A DNA stretch of 64,000 nucleotides from Catalinimonas alkaloidigena (GCF_900100765.1 NZ_FNFO01000003.1:832652-896651), one strand, 5' to 3'; positions 17,879 to 26,601 are shown, counted from the stretch's first letter. Notes: generated by a model from the letters alone, not told the origin. Made by a program: numbers and translations.

Positions 17879-19816
17879 TCAGATCATCTTCACCGGTGGA
17901 GCCAGCGGCGGGGGAGGAGTCGGTGCTTCGGCGCGCGAAAGCCCCGCGCGGTCGGTAAAACGGTTGTCGAACGTGCCGTGCGGGTTAAACGTCCGGTACG
18001 CGGCCAGCCACCGGTCGTAGTGGGGATACCAGCGGCTGAGATCCTGGTCGATGCCGGTGGCGTAGCCGAGGTTGAGTCCCCAGTGCGGGCGCGCCTGAAA
18101 CGCCAGCATTTCCCGTTCGATTACTTTTAAAATGTCCAGGCTGCACCGGACGTCCCACAGAGAAACCACTTCGACCAGGCACGCCGGCCGTTCGTACGTC
18201 ATCGACAGGTAAGCGGGCGAGGCATCGACAAACCGCAGCGCCAGCGGAGCGGGATGGAAATGCTTGTACGCCTGCGCAAACTGGTTGATCAGTTCCAGCA
18301 TCCGGTCGACCGCCTGCACAAACAAATTTCCTTCCAGCGGAAAGGCCAGCTCGATGGCATAACCGTAAAATTTCATTTCGCCCAATCCCTGGTTCAGCAC
18401 CACGTCGTACGGACCGCAAAAGCCCCCACCGTCTTCTTCGTAATCGACAATGCGGTAGAGCGAATTGCTGATGAGCTTCGGGATGCGCTCGAACTGGCGG
18501 TTGAACAGCCACGCCGACACCGGCCCCGCGATGATCAGCCCCGACAGCAGCGACGACAGGTAGTTGCGCCGCGTTCGCTCGTCGGCCGGTTGGTCGGGGT
18601 CCAGGTCCACGTAGTTGCGCCGCGTCACGAGGCAGAAATGTTCGCCGCTGTCGTCGACAGCGTAGGGGTTGATGGTGAGCTCGAAATGGCGGTCCTGCCG
18701 CAGGTAGTCGAGGCCGCGCTCCGCGATGATGGCCTTCTCGATTTCCCAACTGCTGGGCAGGCGCTCTTCTTTCAGCGAATACAGGTTCATTACTTCCAGC
18801 ACCACCGAAAACACGATGCCCATGCAGCCCATCGCCACCACGGCGCTGTAAAACAGAGCGTCGTCCTGGACCAACTCAATGCCGTGTTCGAGCCACTCCG
18901 GCGTTTGTCGGTACGCCTCGGGATCAGTGATGCCGTCGTGGGGCTCCAGCCGGATGGCCCGCCCGCCGCCTACCACCATCACCATCGATTTTACGAAATT
19001 GGGGTAAGGGCCCAGCCCCAGTCCGGAGCCGTGGGTCGACGTGGAAACCGCACCCAGAATGCCCTGTACGTCGGAGCCGCCGAGGTTTTGCAGCGCCCAG
19101 CCTTCTTGCGCCAGCAGGGGTTTCAGGTCTTTGATAATCGTGCCCGCCCCGGTTTCGTACAAGTGGCGGCGCTCTTGTGTCACGTGATCGCCCACCCGCG
19201 TATCGACCAAATAGCCGTCGCGGAAGTCGGCCTTGATGTAGGGCTGATCGGCCCGACGTTGCGGCCGCGTCATCCGGCGGGTGCTCACCATGTAATCGGC
19301 GGTCACCGCCACGTCCGACAGCGAATGTCCCGACGCCACCGCCCGCACGCGTCGGCCTTCCCGTTCCGCGTCGCGTACCAGTTGCTGAAGGGACCGCAGG
19401 CCGTCGAAATCATACTCCATCCGTTGGTCGGGCAGTTGTTGGTCGGCCTCCTGATGAACGCCGTTGCCGGGCACCAGAAAGCGCAACGGCACCAGTTGCT
19501 GGCTGCCGATCCAGTTGCTCCAGGTTACGCGGGTTTCCGTTGGAGGCAGGTACCCATTGGCGCGCTTCTCGTACGCACCGGTATCGAAAATCAGGCGCTC
19601 GTCGCTCGGCATCAGGTGGTTGACTGTGTTCTCGATGAAACGTTGAAAACGCCGCCGCCGCAACATCCAGTTGAGGTGACGGATCACCTGTTCGCGTTGC
19701 GCGTTGGTGCAATGGTGGGTCAGGCGGTCGTCGACCGATTCGAGGTAGTCGGGGAGTTGCTTGCGTTGGAAAATGAGTTTGCCGAGAAACTGCAGCAAGA
19801 TGGAGAGCGTCAGCAT
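17879..19816 (-). CDS. FAD-dependent oxidase with D-arabinono-lactone oxidase (ALO) domain
   Basis: A 645-residue flavoenzyme of the vanillyl-alcohol oxidase superfamily. The N-terminal ~130 residues are an extension; the PCMH-type FAD domain follows, with AVASGHSLSDVAVTADYMV (the His of GHS is the residue that carries covalent FAD in related oxidases) and GGSDVQGILGAVSTSTHGSG. The C-terminal ALO region contains the near-invariant RPHWGLN (about residues 600-606). Related enzymes oxidise sugar lactones or alditols and release hydrogen peroxide; the substrate here is unknown. The start is the ATG at 19814-19816; the longer frame begins with GTG. It is divergent from the Dyp/catalase-like genes, which suggests a link. 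Confidence 0.8.
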   Translation of the reverse strand: MLTLSILLQFLGKLIFQRKQLPDYLESVDDRLTHHCTNAQREQVIRHLNWMLRRRRFQRFIENTVNHLMPSDERLIFDTGAYEKRANGYLPPTETRVTWSNWIGSQQLVPLRFLVPGNGVHQEADQQLPDQRMEYDFDGLRSLQQLVRDAEREGRRVRAVASGHSLSDVAVTADYMVSTRRMTRPQRRADQPYIKADFRDGYLVDTRVGDHVTQERRHLYETGAGTIIKDLKPLLAQEGWALQNLGGSDVQGILGAVSTSTHGSGLGLGPYPNFVKSMVMVVGGGRAIRLEPHDGITDPEAYRQTPEWLEHGIELVQDDALFYSAVVAMGCMGIVFSVVLEVMNLYSLKEERLPSSWEIEKAIIAERGLDYLRQDRHFELTINPYAVDDSGEHFCLVTRRNYVDLDPDQPADERTRRNYLSSLLSGLIIAGPVSAWLFNRQFERIPKLISNSLYRIVDYEEDGGGFCGPYDVVLNQGLGEMKFYGYAIELAFPLEGNLFVQAVDRMLELINQFAQAYKHFHPAPLALRFVDASPAYLSMTYERPACLVEVVSLWDVRCSLDILKVIEREMLAFQARPHWGLNLGYATGIDQDLSRWYPHYDRWLAAYRTFNPHGTFDNRFTDRAGLSRAEAPTPPPPLAPPVKMI

Positions 19817-19980
19817 AAGAGGTGGGGTTAGGGGCACGCGCGCTGCCTCGGAGCGAGGCAGCAGAGAAGGACCGTCAAGGTAAAAATTGTCGGCACAAAA
19901 CTCAAGTAAGTAGGAATAAATAGTTGATTTCTAGCATCTTATCCTGTTAATTCCTATCTTTCTCGCCCGACGCTCCTCCC

Positions 19981-21297
19981 ATGATCACCACCCTCCAGGG
20001 GCTCACCGTCGCGACCCGGGTCCAGCCCGGTCAGGAAAACGCCCTTCAACATCTGCTTCAGGAAATCGGCGCTTCGGTCCAGCAGGACGGGGGCCGCTAT
20101 ACCTTTCGGGCACATACCACGACGCATTTCGCCTCGTGGGTGCTGATCGACGCCGAATACAACCAGCGGGGGCAACTGCTGCCCGCCTGGCTTCTGCTCA
20201 TGACTACCTTCACCGGCAGCCGTCGCGAGCATCTGGACGAACTGGTGCGGGGCAACGGCGCTGCGCTGCATCAGGTCTACCAGCACTGCGAAAAAAGCCC
20301 CCACGACGCGTCGGAAGCGGGCCTGCGACGTTACCTGCAGCGGCACTTGCAAGCCACCACGACATATGCGGGCTATCAGTACATCTCGAAAGAAGACGTG
20401 ACCCGCGAACAGACGTTGCGCGAGACCTTGGAGGATTTTCTGGATGCGCATCCCGAACTGCGATCCGAAACACCCGTCGCCATCCGGCAACGATTACAGG
20501 ACCATGTGCGCGCTACCCCTGCGTTGCAATGGGCGGTGACGCCTTTCCGGCGCTCGTTCGCCAGCTACTGGAACCTGTTCGGCTCGCTCTGGCTCTTTGG
20601 CGGGGTATTGGGAATTTTACTCCTGTTGTCGCTCGTCGCCCTTTTCATCCACCATCCGCTCACCATCGGCGCGGCCATTGTGTTGGGAGGCTTTTTCCTA
20701 TACTTGGTAGGGCTTCTGCTGGTATTGCGACTGACGGAAAATCAGCCCTATGCGCCCATTCCGCGCCAGACCGACGAACAGATTTACCAGATCGCCTCGC
20801 GCGAAACCTATCCGGTTATCAACGAAATGACGGTGATCGGGCCGCTAAAACGAGGCTGGGTACGTCCCCTGTTTCTGGCGACTACGCTGTGGCTGGTTCG
20901 CTTCGTCCGGGGCTTTAACTACATCTCGACCGTCCACGCGGCGCGGTGGCTCCAACTCGATGGTGGGCGGCGCATCGTCTTCGTCGCCTACTTCGACAAC
21001 ACCTCCGAAGGGTACGCCCACGACTTCGTGGATTCGAAGAAGCGCACACGCAACATGAACCTGATCTTCGGCCACGGGCAGGGCTTCCCCCCGACGCGCT
21101 GGGCCATGCTGGGTGGCGGCCAAGACAGCCGGAAGTACATGCAGACGGTCCGCGCCAGCCAGAAAATCACGCAGGTGTGGTACTACACCCATCCGCTCCT
21201 GAGCATCACGAACGTCACCAACAACCACGAACTCCGCAAAGGGCTCTTCGGAGACCTGAACGACGCCGAGGTTAGCGAGTGGCTCTTGCGACTGTAG
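19981..21297 (+). CDS. Conserved membrane protein of Dyp-peroxidase/catalase-like clusters
   Basis: A 438-residue protein of unknown function. Its first ~110 residues look ferredoxin-like (VATRVQPGQENALQHLLQEI, then HFASWVLIDA and AWLLLMTTFTGSRREHLDELV). Two strong TM segments lie at about 198-222 and 226-250. The C-terminal soluble part repeats a similar strand-helix pattern (RGFNYISTVHAARWLQLDGG, IVFVAYFDNTSEGYAHDFVD) and ends in a short Tyr-rich segment. I do not recognise a catalytic motif. The same reading order (this gene, peroxidase, heme protein) suggests it works with the enzymes downstream, perhaps holding them at the membrane. Confidence 0.72.
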   Translation: MITTLQGLTVATRVQPGQENALQHLLQEIGASVQQDGGRYTFRAHTTTHFASWVLIDAEYNQRGQLLPAWLLLMTTFTGSRREHLDELVRGNGAALHQVYQHCEKSPHDASEAGLRRYLQRHLQATTTYAGYQYISKEDVTREQTLRETLEDFLDAHPELRSETPVAIRQRLQDHVRATPALQWAVTPFRRSFASYWNLFGSLWLFGGVLGILLLLSLVALFIHHPLTIGAAIVLGGFFLYLVGLLLVLRLTENQPYAPIPRQTDEQIYQIASRETYPVINEMTVIGPLKRGWVRPLFLATTLWLVRFVRGFNYISTVHAARWLQLDGGRRIVFVAYFDNTSEGYAHDFVDSKKRTRNMNLIFGHGQGFPPTRWAMLGGGQDSRKYMQTVRASQKITQVWYYTHPLLSITNVTNNHELRKGLFGDLNDAEVSEWLLRL

Positions 21298-21300
21298 TTC

Positions 21301-21355
21301 GGTTCTCAGTGGGCGGTTTTCAGTAGGCAGTGGACAGTTTGCAGTTACCAGGTTG
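21301..21355 (+). repeat. Left arm of complementary repeats flanking the four-helix-bundle gene
   Basis: An array of quasi-periodic CAGT-type units. The segments AGTGGGCGGTTT, CAGTGGACAGTT and GTTTGCAGTT recur in reverse complement in the right arm at 21770-21820, so the two arms can pair with the gene in the loop. Confidence 0.75.
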
Positions 21356-21383
21356 TATTGGGCAGTTTAGAATAAGCACATAA

Positions 21384-21764
21384 ATGGGATCGCTGAAGCA
21401 GCTAAAGGTCTACCAGAAAGCTTTTCAGGTGGCGATGGACATCTTCGAGTTGAGCAAAGTCTTTCCGCAGGAAGAAAAATATGCATTGACAGATCAGGTC
21501 CGCCGGGCCTCTCGCGCCGTCTGCGCAAACCTGGCCGAAGCGTACCGCAAACGGCAATACCCGGCTCATTTTGTAGCCAAGGTTTCTGATGCAGATGCCG
21601 AAAATGCGGAGGTTCAGGTGTGGATCGATTTTGCCTATGCCTGTCGCTATTGGGATGAACCTACGAAAAACCGACTCACACAGGCCAGCGAAGAGATCGG
21701 CAGAATGCTGAACACCCTACTACGGTCTCCCGAAAAATTTACCAACCAAGTCTCCAAAAATTAA
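21384..21764 (+). CDS. Four-helix bundle protein of the 23S rRNA intervening-sequence (S23) family
   Basis: A 126-residue, all-helical protein: LKQLKVYQKAFQVAMDIFEL, then LTDQVRRASRAVCANLAEAY and a third and fourth helix to the end, the pattern of the S23/IVP four-helix bundle family. In some bacteria relatives are encoded inside 23S rRNA intervening sequences, and Avd proteins of diversity-generating retroelements share the fold. Here no rRNA, reverse transcriptase or variable repeat is close by. It interrupts the redox cluster and is flanked by complementary repeats; molecular role unknown. Confidence 0.83.
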   Translation: MGSLKQLKVYQKAFQVAMDIFELSKVFPQEEKYALTDQVRRASRAVCANLAEAYRKRQYPAHFVAKVSDADAENAEVQVWIDFAYACRYWDEPTKNRLTQASEEIGRMLNTLLRSPEKFTNQVSKN

Positions 21765-21769
21765 TGCTT

Positions 21770-21820
21770 CGTCTGCAACTGCAAACCGCCCACTGCCAAC
21801 TGTCCACTGAAAACTGAACC
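21770..21820 (+). repeat. Right arm of complementary repeats flanking the four-helix-bundle gene
   Basis: Reads as the reverse complement of much of the left arm, again in CAGT/ACTG-type units: AACTGTCCACTG and AAACCGCCCACT pair with 12-base segments of the left arm. It ends 2 bases before the peroxidase ATG at 21822, so it may also affect its translation. Confidence 0.75.
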
Positions 21821-21821
21821 T

Positions 21822-23270
21822 ATGACACTTGAAACCGACGACATCCAGGGATTACTCATCCGGGGATACGGCCGGCTGGATGGCGCTTGTTACGTGCCGA
21901 TGCAGTTCACCGAGGCCCGCCGCACGCAGCAATGGCTGCACGCCCTGCTGCCGCTGATTACCCCGGCGAGTCAATCGCCCGAGGACCAGGCGGTGCATCT
22001 CGCGCTGACCGCGGAAGGGTTCCGGCAACTGGGCATTCCGGCCGAGGCCGTTGCGACGTTTTCCCGGCAGTTTAAAGAGGGAATGACGGAGGCGCACCGG
22101 CAGTTTGTGTTGGGTGATGTGGCGCAGAACGCACCGACGCACTGGCAGTGGGGCGGACCCGGACGCGAGCCCCATGCGGTACTGATGCTCTTTGCGCGCG
22201 ATCAGGCGGCCCTGGAAGCCTTGCTTGCCGAGCAGAAAACGCAGTGGGAGGCCGCCGGCATCGTCGCCCTGTCACGGCTCGATACCCACAAGCTGCCGAA
22301 CTTCCGGGAACACTTCGGGTTCAACGACAGCATCTCACAACCCATCATCCGGGGGCTTTCCAAAGCGGAGGAGACGCCCGCATGGAACACGCTCGCGCCC
22401 GGTGAATTTATCCTGGGATATCCCAATCAGTACGACCTGTTTCCCGATACGCCGCACGTCGCGCTCGCCGCCGATCCGGACGGCGTTCTGCCCGACGTTC
22501 CACCGGAAACGCCGCCGCGCCCACCGGCAAAGGACCTGGGACGAAACGGTAGCTACCTCGTGTTCCGGCAAATGAGCCAGGACGTTCCGGCCTTTTGGCA
22601 GTACCTGAAGGCGCATTCACAAGAGCCCGGCGCAACGCCCGAAGCGGCGGCCATTGGTCTGGGAGCCAAAATGGTAGGACGCTGGCCGAGCGGCGCGCCC
22701 CTCACGAAGACGCCAGACCAGGACGACCCCGCGCTGGCACAGGACAACGACTTTCTCTATTGGAACGACGATTTCCACGGTCTGAAATGTCCCGGTGGGG
22801 CGCACATTCGCCGCAGCAATCCGCGCGACTGGCTCTTGACGGAACGGTCGGCGCAGGACTCGCAGGAGATGGTGCAGAAACATCGGCTGTTGCGGCGCGG
22901 ACGCACCTACGGACCGCCGCTGGCTCCTTCGATGGACCCCCTGGACCTGATGCAGGCCGCCCCCGATGGGCAGGAGCGCGGCATTCATTTTATTTGTTTC
23001 GTTAGCGATATCGTCCGGCAGTTCGAGTTTGTGCAAAACGCCTGGATACGGTTCCACAAGTTCGGCGGAGCCTACGACGACAGCGATCCGCTCGTCGGGA
23101 CGCACTATCAAGAAGAAGGCGTCGTAACCGACTCGTTCACCGTCCCGGCCCGCCCGTTTCGTCGGCGGTACAAGCAATTGCCCCAGTTTACGCACATGCA
23201 GGGCGGGGCCTATTTCTTCCTGCCCGGCCTTCGTGCCCTGCGCTACCTCGCCACCTTTCCTCTTCGCTGA
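21822..23270 (+). CDS. Dyp-type peroxidase
   Basis: Heme peroxidase of 482 residues. The motif normally read as GxxDG appears as FGFNDSISQPIIRG (about residues 166-179): the catalytic Asp is present but the last Gly is Ser. The proximal-heme region is GAHIRRSNPRDW (about residues 327-338), and the helix FVSDIVRQFEFVQNAW carries the expected Arg. The length fits the large Dyp-type class. It uses hydrogen peroxide to oxidise unknown substrates. No signal peptide, so it is cytoplasmic unless carried by the membrane protein two genes upstream. Its stop overlaps the start of the catalase-like gene by 1 base. Confidence 0.9.
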   Translation: MTLETDDIQGLLIRGYGRLDGACYVPMQFTEARRTQQWLHALLPLITPASQSPEDQAVHLALTAEGFRQLGIPAEAVATFSRQFKEGMTEAHRQFVLGDVAQNAPTHWQWGGPGREPHAVLMLFARDQAALEALLAEQKTQWEAAGIVALSRLDTHKLPNFREHFGFNDSISQPIIRGLSKAEETPAWNTLAPGEFILGYPNQYDLFPDTPHVALAADPDGVLPDVPPETPPRPPAKDLGRNGSYLVFRQMSQDVPAFWQYLKAHSQEPGATPEAAAIGLGAKMVGRWPSGAPLTKTPDQDDPALAQDNDFLYWNDDFHGLKCPGGAHIRRSNPRDWLLTERSAQDSQEMVQKHRLLRRGRTYGPPLAPSMDPLDLMQAAPDGQERGIHFICFVSDIVRQFEFVQNAWIRFHKFGGAYDDSDPLVGTHYQEEGVVTDSFTVPARPFRRRYKQLPQFTHMQGGAYFFLPGLRALRYLATFPLR

Positions 23271-24271
23271 TGCCACCCTTACAACTCGGTCAGGAGTCCC
23301 CCCCCCCCGGTGAAGCGGCCGACATCACGGCGATGATTGCGCTGATGAAAGCCTCGCTGGCCAAGCGGTACGCACCCGGCGAAACCCTGCGGCAGTTTCA
23401 TCCCAAAATGCACGGCTGCGTACGGGCCGAACTGACGGTCGATGCCGATTTGCCCGAGCATCTGCGGCAAGGCTTATTCCGAGAACACAAGACGTATCAG
23501 GCGTGGGTGCGCTTCTCTAACGCGCCGCCGAAGGTCCAATCCGATGCGAAAGCTTCGGGGCGGGGCATGGCAATCAAGGTGCTGGAGGTAGGAGAGGCCT
23601 CGTTAGTAGACGATCCTATCGGTGTTCCCACGCAGGATTTTCTGCTGACCACCAGCCCGGTCCTGTCGCCCGGCAACGCACGAAACTACCGGCAGGCGCT
23701 CTACGGCTTGGTGCACGGCTTTCCGCACAACCTGCCGTACGTGTTCAACCCCGGCAACTGGCGACGCCTGGCGCTGACCCTCCGGTTCATGAAGAAGCAT
23801 GCGGATCTGCTGACGCTGTCGTATTTCTCCGGCAGTCCGTTTCGGCTGGGCGGAGAAGGCACGGCGGTCAAATTCAGCGCCCGTCCCCTGTACGCCCCGC
23901 TGGTGGAACGGCCGCGTCGCCCCGCACCCGATTTTCTGCGGCAGCGCCTTGTCGATCATTTGGCGACGCAGGACGCTACGTTTACCTTTTTGGTGCAGCC
24001 TCAGACTGACCCCGTCCGCGAACCGATCGAAGACACGTCCCGCATCTGGCACGCGCCGTTTTACCGCGTCGGTACCCTGCGCATTCCGTCGCAGGAATTC
24101 GATACCGAAGCACGGCGGACATTCGGTGAGAATCTCTCTTTTTCGCCGTGGCATAGCCTACCCACGCACCGACCGCTGGGCGGCATCAACCGCGTGCGTC
24201 GCGCGGTATACGAAGAACTGGCCGCCTTTCGGATGCAGCAGAAGGGGGTGGAGCCGTCGTCACTCCAGTGA
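23270..24271 (+). CDS. Catalase-like heme protein (y4iL/AOS-like)
   Basis: A 333-residue protein of the catalase superfamily's short branch. Motifs: KMHGCVRAEL (the His corresponds to the distal catalase His), WVRFSNAPPKVQSDAKASGRGMAIKV and FRLGGEGTAVKFSARP; the C-terminal block NLSFSPWHSLPTHRPLGGINRVRRAVY is typical of this branch. Relatives act on fatty-acid hydroperoxides or are uncharacterised; true catalase activity is not assured. Its start codon overlaps the peroxidase stop (TGATG). An 11-base C run (23298-23308) lies in the first 15 codons and encodes Pro-Pro-Pro. Its 3' end overlaps the convergent kelch-like gene by 12 bases. Confidence 0.82.
   Translation: MPPLQLGQESPPPGEAADITAMIALMKASLAKRYAPGETLRQFHPKMHGCVRAELTVDADLPEHLRQGLFREHKTYQAWVRFSNAPPKVQSDAKASGRGMAIKVLEVGEASLVDDPIGVPTQDFLLTTSPVLSPGNARNYRQALYGLVHGFPHNLPYVFNPGNWRRLALTLRFMKKHADLLTLSYFSGSPFRLGGEGTAVKFSARPLYAPLVERPRRPAPDFLRQRLVDHLATQDATFTFLVQPQTDPVREPIEDTSRIWHAPFYRVGTLRIPSQEFDTEARRTFGENLSFSPWHSLPTHRPLGGINRVRRAVYEELAAFRMQQKGVEPSSLQ
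23298..23308 (+). repeat. C(11) homopolymer within the catalase-like gene
   Basis: Eleven C residues in a row, reading as the end of a Ser codon and three Pro codons (codons 10-13). No other run of this length was noticed in coding sequence of the window. Confidence 0.9.
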
Positions 24272-25576
24272 CAGTTGCCAGAAATCGGAGGCGTGCACGT
24301 ACTTAAACGCCCCGTTGGGTTGTTGGGCCGTCCGATAGCCCAGCCCGAGGTACGCACGCCCTTCGAACACATTGGCGATCACCTTTAGCTGCCCTGCGCC
24401 CGGGTAGTCAGCAAAGAAATGCCACTGATTGGTTTGGACATCGTATTGCCAGAGATCGTACAGACCTCCCCTGGGCGTCGAGGCTTCCCCCAATCCGTAA
24501 TACACCTTGCCGCCGTGCGAAAACGTGATGCCGCCCCGCCGCCACGCGCCCGGAAAGTCGGCGAGCCGTGTCCAGCTGTCTGTCGCCTCGTCGTACCGCC
24601 ACAGGTGAATCGGGGCGGTCGGGTCGTCACTTTCCACCAGTAAGTAGCCGGTCGTGTCACATGCGGCGGCCACGAGTTGCCCCGGCGTCGTATCTGGAAA
24701 ATCCGCATACGAGGTCCATTTTTCGCCGTTGAAACTCCAGACCGAACGCGGCAGTTGTGCGTTCACCACCACGGCCTGGGCACGTAGTGAGAAATGAGCC
24801 GTCGGCCCATCGCGCACCGGAATGCGACTCGGCACCAGATCGGGCGGACCAAAGGGCGTGGAATAGCCTCCGTACGGCGGGTATTGCCACAGGTCGTTGC
24901 GGTACTGAATCTTCTCTACCGTGCTTTCGTCGAGGTAGTACCCCCCGCCGTAATACAGAAACTGAGGAAGATTTTCCTGATAAAAGAGAAAGAGGTACGG
25001 GTCGTAGCGCACGTTCGCCAGGGGCAGGTCCGGTCGCTGAATCCACGCATCTCCCTGCGCGAAATACGTCCAGACTTCGGTATGGACTTCGTCGACGGGC
25101 CGCACCACGTAGAGGATGTCGTCTTTGAAAATGCTGGAAACTGTGTAATTGCCTTCGGAAAGCACGAGGGGATTGCGGGGAGACCAACGGAACGGTGACT
25201 GATGCCTTAAAAGGCGATTGTCGCTGTATTGCACTTCGCTGCCGGTGCGGACGTACGCCCGGAAGTAATAGTTCCGTCCCGGTTGTAAGCCTTCCACCGT
25301 TACGGACCGTGGCGAGGTGTCACTATAGAATGCCTGATGCTCCTGGTCGACGGTAGGGTCGGGCGTTTCGGCCCAGGCCACACCCCCCTCCTCCGCATCC
25401 GGAAATCCTTTCACTTCCAGCACCAGGGAGGCCTGGCCCGCCGCTGCACTGTAGACCGACAGTACGGCCAACGCGGGGTCTGGCGACAAGGGAATCAGGT
25501 TCGGCTCTTTGGGCTGACAGGACGACCCACCCAGCGCCAGAAGGCAGCAGCCAAGCCAGGAAATGTACGTGCGCAT
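24260..25576 (-). CDS. Kelch-like beta-propeller lipoprotein
   Basis: A 438-residue exported protein. The signal region MRTYISWLGCCLLALGGSSC ends in a Cys followed by QPKEPN, so it is a likely lipoprotein. The mature N-terminal part has a fibronectin-like stretch (SVTVEGLQPGRNYYFRAYVR), followed by several kelch-like units with 'LWQY' or 'VWSF' motifs (DLWQYPPYGG, RSVWSFNGEKWTSYADFP, LWRYDEATDSWTRLADFP, LYDLWQYDVQTNQWHFFADYP). Such propellers bind proteins or glycans at the surface. It is the last gene of a TonB receptor triad. The ATG at 25576 overlaps the upstream TGA. Confidence 0.78.
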   Translation of the reverse strand: MRTYISWLGCCLLALGGSSCQPKEPNLIPLSPDPALAVLSVYSAAAGQASLVLEVKGFPDAEEGGVAWAETPDPTVDQEHQAFYSDTSPRSVTVEGLQPGRNYYFRAYVRTGSEVQYSDNRLLRHQSPFRWSPRNPLVLSEGNYTVSSIFKDDILYVVRPVDEVHTEVWTYFAQGDAWIQRPDLPLANVRYDPYLFLFYQENLPQFLYYGGGYYLDESTVEKIQYRNDLWQYPPYGGYSTPFGPPDLVPSRIPVRDGPTAHFSLRAQAVVVNAQLPRSVWSFNGEKWTSYADFPDTTPGQLVAAACDTTGYLLVESDDPTAPIHLWRYDEATDSWTRLADFPGAWRRGGITFSHGGKVYYGLGEASTPRGGLYDLWQYDVQTNQWHFFADYPGAGQLKVIANVFEGRAYLGLGYRTAQQPNGAFKYVHASDFWQLSLE

Positions 25577-26601
25577 CACCATCCTTCCGGCGTATAAAGG
25601 TCCCCGTTGAGGTAAACTTCCCGGCAGTCGCCCGGCTCGATAAAACTTTCGTAATAATACGGACCCGGCCGCACGGTATCGCCCCGCAGGATGGTACGCC
25701 GACGGACAAGGGCCGACGCACCAAAATAACCCAGCGCCAGGTCGTCCGGGTTGTCGGCGTTGGCCACGTTGCCTTCCAGCGGAGCGGGCAGGGGATCGAA
25801 CGTCGTGCCCGTGCGGGTCAGTTGCTCGCCGTACCGTTGCCAGAACTGAAACGCCTCGCGCGTCAGAGAATACTGGCTGACTTCCACAAAGTGTAGCCCC
25901 GGCACGTAGTAGGGCACGTACCCCACGTAGTAATGATCGATGCGGTTACCGTTGAAGGCAGCGTCGGACAGGACGTTGATGCCGCGTTCGTAGAAAGGCA
26001 CCCAGCAGCTGTTGCAGCAGACGCCGGCAAACCCCAGCGGGCGGCCGGTCGACTCGCGGCGGCTGTAGCCCTGTAGGGTCCAGCGGTAGTAATCTTCCGT
26101 CTCGGCGGGGTCCTGCGCATGAGCGAAGAGCTGATAACCGTACGGATGGTCTTCGTCAAAATTCACGACCTCGGTAAACTCAGCCGACAGCGAATCAATG
26201 GGGGCGACGGCCCGCAACAGTTCCGGCTGCGAGACGTAGTGGCGACCGTCGGCCAGGACAAGATCGACCGCGTAGCGGCGCCCAATCTGCCCGACAAATG
26301 TTGGGTCGGTCGTGCGGTAGACGCCCTGCGCTTCCAGCACCGGTTTCAGGGTAGTCGTATCGCCTTGATCGTCAAAGATGCGGACCTGTGCTCCGGTAAC
26401 GTAGAGGGCTTCCGGAAACAGGGTCGAAGAAACGAAGTTGCCGGTGTAGGTCAGTTGCACCGTGTAGGGGGGCGGTTCGTTGGTGATAAGCCCCTCCACC
26501 ACGAGGATGGGCTGCACGTTCCTCACCCGAAGGGGCACCTCGTCGATGCACCCACCCAGGAGAAGCAAGCTACCGCAAAGCCATTGGAAAAACGGGCGCA
26601 T
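25576..26601 (-). CDS. DUF4249-family lipoprotein
   Basis: A 341-residue lipoprotein (MRPFFQWLCGSLLLLGGCIDE, lipobox LGGC). The body matches the DUF4249 pattern: QPILVVEGLITNEPPPYTVQLTYTGN, GAQVRIFDDQGDTTTLK, GVYRTTDPTFVGQIGRRYAVDL and a C-terminal block ending in DPLPAPLEGNVANADNPDDLALGYFGA. DUF4249 proteins are usually encoded directly downstream of TonB receptors in Bacteroidota and may be surface-exposed partners, but no function is established. It shares a 1-base TGATG overlap with both neighbours. Confidence 0.88.
   Translation of the reverse strand: MRPFFQWLCGSLLLLGGCIDEVPLRVRNVQPILVVEGLITNEPPPYTVQLTYTGNFVSSTLFPEALYVTGAQVRIFDDQGDTTTLKPVLEAQGVYRTTDPTFVGQIGRRYAVDLVLADGRHYVSQPELLRAVAPIDSLSAEFTEVVNFDEDHPYGYQLFAHAQDPAETEDYYRWTLQGYSRRESTGRPLGFAGVCCNSCWVPFYERGINVLSDAAFNGNRIDHYYVGYVPYYVPGLHFVEVSQYSLTREAFQFWQRYGEQLTRTGTTFDPLPAPLEGNVANADNPDDLALGYFGASALVRRRTILRGDTVRPGPYYYESFIEPGDCREVYLNGDLYTPEGW

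Noticed and set aside
18254..19831. Long open frame antisense to the ALO-type oxidase gene (about 525 codons)
   Set aside because: It has no recognisable domain; the opposite strand holds the full set of oxidase motifs. GC-rich codons with G or C in third place often leave the antisense frame open.
21384..21764. The four-helix-bundle gene as the Avd part of a diversity-generating retroelement
   Set aside because: No reverse transcriptase or template/variable repeat pair is found near it; the S23 branch fits better.
23270..24271. The catalase-like gene taken as a true catalase
   Set aside because: It is much shorter than heme catalases, and the C-terminal motif differs; it belongs to the short y4iL/AOS-like branch.
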